This document shows, one piece after another, positions 59,228-64,000 of a DNA stretch of 64,000 nucleotides. The notes under the pieces were generated by a model that saw only the letters and a list, made by a program, of their open reading frames with translations, was not told the DNA's origin and did not search any database. Source of the DNA: Zygnema cylindricum (taxonomy: Eukaryota; Streptophyta; Zygnematophyceae; Zygnematales; Zygnemataceae). How positions within the stretch are numbered: the stretch's first letter is position 1; each line of letters begins with the position of its first letter. The stretch covers positions 24,390 through 88,389 of the forward strand of contig JBBHKE010001620.1 of NCBI GenBank assembly GCA_037447655.1, read 5' to 3'. The translations under genes were made by a program, and so were the position numbers.

Positions 59228-62200
59228 ATGGATGTCTGTCTTGGCCTTTTGCAGCCGGCGAAAGAAAGCTTCGAAAACCTTTGCATCCTCCTCCCTCTTT
59301 TGGCGGTCCAAACGAACTCTCTCAACTTAAACCCTAACGACAATAATCAAGCCGCTTATCCCGACGCCCGTCGTTGCGTCGTATTCGCGACGGGTCCTTC
59401 TGGTTCCTGTGCTGGATCGGCAGCAGGTCCATCGACTCCCATTTCTGCTCCCACGCCTACAGCGTATCCCTCTCCTCCTCTAAATGGCATTCCACCTGTT
59501 AACCCACCTCCATCTCCAAACCTCTATTCTATTCCTCCACCTCCACTTTTCTCTCTACCTTCGCCTCCATCAGAGATTTTGGACGCATCTCCTCCTCCTC
59601 CTCCTTCATCTGTTAGCCCTCCTCCACCTGGAGAACCCTACTATCCGGCAATGTTCGTTTTTGGAGATTCGACATTAGACATTGGAAACAATAATGTACT
59701 CTCTGACTCCCCGTTTAAAGCTAATTTTCTTCCATATGGAATCGACTATATTCCGGCGAGTGGACGGTTTTCTAACGGAAAAGGGATTATGGATTACATT
59801 GGTGAGTGTAGATGCTTGCAAATAAATGCAATCAAGGGACGTTCACATATACGTAAAATTAAGGAAAGGCAGATAATTTATGCCTTACCTCTATTTGTAG
59901 TTTGCTTCCGCGAGTGCCCCTATTATTTATTCAATTTTATTGATCATGATATATGATAATTAAAAGTATGAAGGTTTCGGTCGACACCTGTTGCCATTTA
60001 TTGCCCCTCGAGTTCAAATTGACGTTTTCCCCTATTTTCATTTCTTGTTCAACAGGCTTCCAGGTTTTTGTCTGGATTATTGATGGTTATGTGATGTTTT
60101 TCCTTTTACAGCGGAGCTATCTAGATTGACACCGGTGCAAAAATTTGCTGATTTGAACTCAACAAATTTTGATGACTTTGCCAGTGGAGTCAATTTTGCT
60201 TCTGGGGCGTCAGGAACCCTCCCCTCGACATTTTGCCAGGAGGTAAAAAGAGTTGAATGAAATAATGAACATTTTACTCTATACATTTGAAATTGGATGT
60301 TATAACTTGGATATGGGGCGCATTGGGCATTATATATTACAACCTAGTTCAAATGTGCGGAAACAGTCGGAAATGCTATCTATGGTATCCCCATACGATA
60401 CACGCATTACATTGTGCAATACACGTACAGTACGTGGGAACCACACTAGTCAAGTACCTCGTACTAAATGCATACACCATATCCACGTGATACATACTAC
60501 ATTCGATGAGCTTAGCTTTTAATTTTGAACCTTGCACAGTTGAAAATGGACATTAGAGAATTGACACTTTTTTTGGGCTTTGTACCTGAGGCATTGAGCA
60601 TTGAAATCTTTGCATTGAACCTTACCTGCTGTACATTGGACATTGTTGGTTATTGGGCGTTGGCCATTGATGTTCAACATTTAGCATTTTGAGTTGTTCA
60701 AGGTAATTTTTTTTTTTTTTTGTTTTTTTTGGTTCAAGGCAATTTTCTGTGATAATTTATCTTGTCAAAGAACTGTATCAATACTAATTGCCTAACATAG
60801 TACTCATTCGTCACTCGCAATGGTTGTATGTTAGAGACTGCAAATAATTATGTTTTTATTTGTTTCGCGTATTATGACGTTAAACGCGATGAAGAGCAGC
60901 CAAAAACTTTGCATTGCCAGCAAGGCCAGAACTTTAAAGTGTAATAGTTTCAGTATTTTTTATTTCGAATTTGACGAATTGGATGGTAAGTTATATTGTA
61001 GCTGATGGATTTGAGGATAGATGATAGCTCATTACAGGAATGATCTACCTCGTCATGCTCTTCGGTTTCATTTTTACTAACTATATACGGCTTACCACAA
61101 TGGGAATGGATTCCTTTAACAAGCCTACAGCAATGTTAGTACGATTGTGTTTAACTGAATGTTGTTTATGTCACATCAAAATAGAAGATAGATTAAGTTC
61201 ATGAATAGTGTGACTCATTTAATGTTGGCGGATAGAGCACTCCGTAGTCTTAGATAAGGAGACAAAACCTGGAAAGCTTAGAAAAAAACCCACACCAGAT
61301 TTTGAATCTTTGAAAATGCTCTAAAAACTAGAAAAATTTCATACCTTTACATTCTCCTTTTTTTCCTAACATGTTGCTGTCCATTTTTTGCAGAACACAT
61401 ATTGTACCGATTTCCCTACCCAACTCGCCCAGTTCACAAATTTAAGCACACAATATTCAGAAGAGGTGAATTGGCAACCATTAGAAAACATAATTAGAAA
61501 TCTGAGAATCCCATTTCTGGAGGAAAGCCTTACTTCTTATGGAACGACTTCAAAAATGAAGCTTTGACATTAGAGTTTGAACTTGAATAATGGAGTATTA
61601 AGTTAATAGTACTTTATACAGTTAAACTTCAAATTTTATGGTCTATGTTACTTGGTTTGTAAGGATCTTTTGCATTAGTTAGAGATTTCCTGTCTTTCAG
61701 AGTTCTTTGATAATTACGATGAAGATTATCTTTGGGGTTTATTTTATGGTTTCTTTTGTTTTCTAATTCCTCGATTTTAAGTTTTCCAAGTGGATGGTCG
61801 GAATGAAACAATAACGTTTTTTACCTTCCTAAGATTCTCTAGCTAGGATGTGTTCTAGCCACATTTTTTAGTGAAAAATGAGGCGGAAACCTCAAATCAA
61901 AATCATGGAAAAGAAAATCAATGCTAATAACTGTGATGGTTCTACGTGGTTATTCAGACTCTTGCGAAAAGTTTATTTGTTATTTCTATTGGGGACAACG
62001 ACTATTTTGCGTATCTGGAAAATTCTTCTGCATATGACGTTACAGAATATGTTACGGATGTGATTACGGCAATAAGTGACGGAATCCAGGTGAGTTGTCA
62101 GTCAAGTAGAAAAAAAAGTGGAAGTTTCGAATCTAAAACCTTTTTAGGTGAGTTGTTTCTTGTTGATATGTACTTCTCATTTGATTAAAAATTGACTGTT

Positions 62201-63984
62201 CTTAATTGTACGGATTAGCTATTAAAATTGCTTTATTTATAATGATTATTGGGCTGGCAATCTTTTTATCTTTGACACACATTTTTGGTCAATGGAACAG
62301 TCTGTACTAAATTGGACAATAACAGGGCGATTTCCTCTTTTCTCCCCATTGCTCTCCCTCTCTTATTCCTTTTCTGTTTTCTTTCTCCATAACCTTCCTC
62401 CCGCTCTCTTCATTTGTCTCCTTTTTGTCCCCTTTCTCTCTCCCCCCTCACCTTATTTTTCCACACTCAGGCCTACCAAACTTTCTATATCTGTATTTTT
62501 GTCCACCATCCCATTGCTCGTATATTAGAATAAAAAATCAAGAAAAAGCTGGCGCACCTCTTATGAAAGAGTAAATTATCTCCTGTAGTCTCCAGCCCAA
62601 TATTTATGAAGCAGGTGAAGATTTCTTGTATAATACAATGTGAAATTGAAATCCAGAGTCTTTCTCCCACTCCCTCTCCCTCGGTATATTCTCTCGTCCC
62701 TCTATTTCATGTCTTTGGTGGACGATTGTTCAAAATTTTCTTTTTCTCTCCACCTTTTCCCTCCTTCCCCCCCGTTCACTCGCAAATCTGTGTTTTTTTC
62801 TTGTCTTTATGAATTTCAGACTCTCTACCTAGCAGGTGCCCGGAAGTTTCTCCTGTTTGAAATGTGTGATCTCAGCTGTGCTCCTTCGATACTTTCGGCG
62901 TTTAATGTATCCACACTTAATCCGGAGTGCGTTTCCCCTTTTTCTTTTCTAATTTCTTCCCATAATGCTGCCCTCGAACGCGTCGTCTCCTCTCTCGGCC
63001 AAATAGTGAACGACGCTCATATCATCATCGGCAAAGTCGAAGAATTTGTTGCAAAGGCAGCTATAAATCCCACCGCATATGGTATGTCTTTATTTTCACT
63101 GTTGACCATAATTATCTTGATTTTTGTTCAGATTAATTCTAACAATAATCATGAGTCAGTTCGTCATGAGCTGTACGAGTTCTTTACTATTTTTAAGTGA
63201 ACCGTTCACCAAAATTATTGTGAATTTTTGTTGCCCAAGTATATTCGCATAAATTGTTATCCACTTCACACACAAGTTTTGAATATGAAGTGTACTTCAC
63301 ATCGTCAGTTCAAGTTTCTTCGTTTCTTTATTAACACATATCTAAAGTTTGTCAATAGGCATGGGATATTCGCCGTAATTGACAGTTTTGTTTGCCTTGT
63401 CACTGGACATTTAAGAACGTTGCGCATTGAATGTTAGACATACATGTATACATACATGCTTGTATTGCTGAACATTGAAAACCCGACTGTGGATATCAAT
63501 CATCAAACCTTTATAATGAAACATCGAACAATAAACACTGATCATTAAGCATTGCACATTAAATGTGGTAGATTAAACAATGAATGTTGAGCAATAAAAA
63601 AATTACCATAGAAAAATAAAATGAACAAGATAACGAGAGTGGAGGCATTATTTTTGAAAGTTAGATATTGCTCAGGAGCATTTGACAGTTTACTTTTAGA
63701 CTTGACCTTACTTAGCTTCTCTTTTTTTCTAACTTTGTTTCTACCGGTCATCATCTTTTGTAGGTTTCGTCAATGGAACTTCGGCTTGTTGTGGAGCTGG
63801 CCCTTTTAATAGCCTTAATTGTGGGCTTCCTGGAACCTCATATTGTTCTAATAGGGATGACTATTTATTCTGGGACAACGTTCATTTGTCACAACAAGCG
63901 ATGAAACTAATTTCAGAGGGAGTTTTTACCGGGAATACCAGTTTTGTTGTACCTTTTGGAGTCGAGGCTCTTTCGGCCTATTAG
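59228..63984 (+). CDS. GDSL esterase/lipase, APG-type, six exons
   Basis: Exons 59228-59801, 60112-60242, 61394-61465, 61958-62089, 62820-63081 and 63764-63984 join in phase (1392 nt, 463 residues), all with GT-AG introns. The start ATG is the first in frame; an upstream exon cannot be excluded because TTTTGCAG precedes CCGGCG at 59253. Residues about 12-30 (CILLPLLAVQ) look like a signal peptide. Residues about 60-138 are proline-rich (PPPPP, SPPPPG), as in anther-specific APG. Block I FGDSTLDIGNNN has the nucleophile Ser148, block II GVNFASGASG has Gly223, block III ISIGDNDYF has Asn273, and block V WDNVHLSQQA has Asp428 and His431. All SGNH residues are present, so it should be an active secreted ester hydrolase; the substrate is unknown. 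Ends 16 bp before the window edge. Confidence 0.93.
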
Positions 63985-64000
63985 GATTGATGTTATGGAT

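Overview
The window looks like nuclear DNA of a land plant or a close streptophyte relative. The evidence is intron-containing genes, an APG-type GDSL esterase with a proline-rich N-terminus, two Ty1/copia elements, a Helitron, tRNA-derived SINEs, and many PIF/Harbinger-like, hAT-like and TA-target miniature elements. I cannot name the species. Only three protein-coding genes of host type are supported: (1) a Methyltransf_21/METTL24-like methyltransferase on the minus strand (exons between 5649 and 233); (2) a small unrecognised secreted protein on the plus strand (exons at 53301-53509 and 55074-55263); (3) a complete six-exon GDSL esterase/lipase at 59228-63984 on the plus strand. Splice phases agree across all junctions identified in genes 2 and 3. 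In gene 1 they agree at the exon 1/2 and 3/4 junctions, but the middle of its catalytic domain was not found.

Layout: 1-5.7 kb is the methyltransferase gene, whose introns hold a degenerate minisatellite, a hAT-like element, pyrimidine repeats and a roughly 690-bp GA microsatellite. 5.7-7.9 kb is non-coding with short tandem duplications. 7.9-17.7 kb is a cluster of PIF/Harbinger-like elements with TTA target sites, partly in a tandem duplication, one of which carries the degenerate Copia-1 (10064-16336). 17.7-29 kb is AT-rich and gene-free, with MITEs, two SINE copies, a two-copy direct repeat and an old PIF relic. 29.7-31.2 kb holds tandem repeats. 32.4-38.6 kb is a Helitron with an almost intact RepHel ORF. 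38.8-41.4 kb is a nest of hAT-like and TA-MITE insertions. 43.1-49.8 kb is a TA-MITE split by Copia-2 (43200-49376). 50.8-51.8 kb and 55.6-57.4 kb hold two further hAT/TA-MITE composites. The right end is the GDSL gene.

The most informative observations are structural. Both Copia copies have LTRs running into the gag reading frame, followed at once by a primer-binding site that matches the anticodon arm of initiator tRNA-Met, as in Drosophila copia and yeast Ty5. Several hAT-like elements carry long poly-C/poly-G tracts. The TA-MITEs repeatedly sit exactly at the terminal TA of hAT-like elements; in one case the hAT 8-bp target duplication survives outside both. The host genes share no evident pathway. 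Two are predicted to enter the secretory route and the methyltransferase has a type II signal-anchor, but no operon-like or functional linkage can be claimed.
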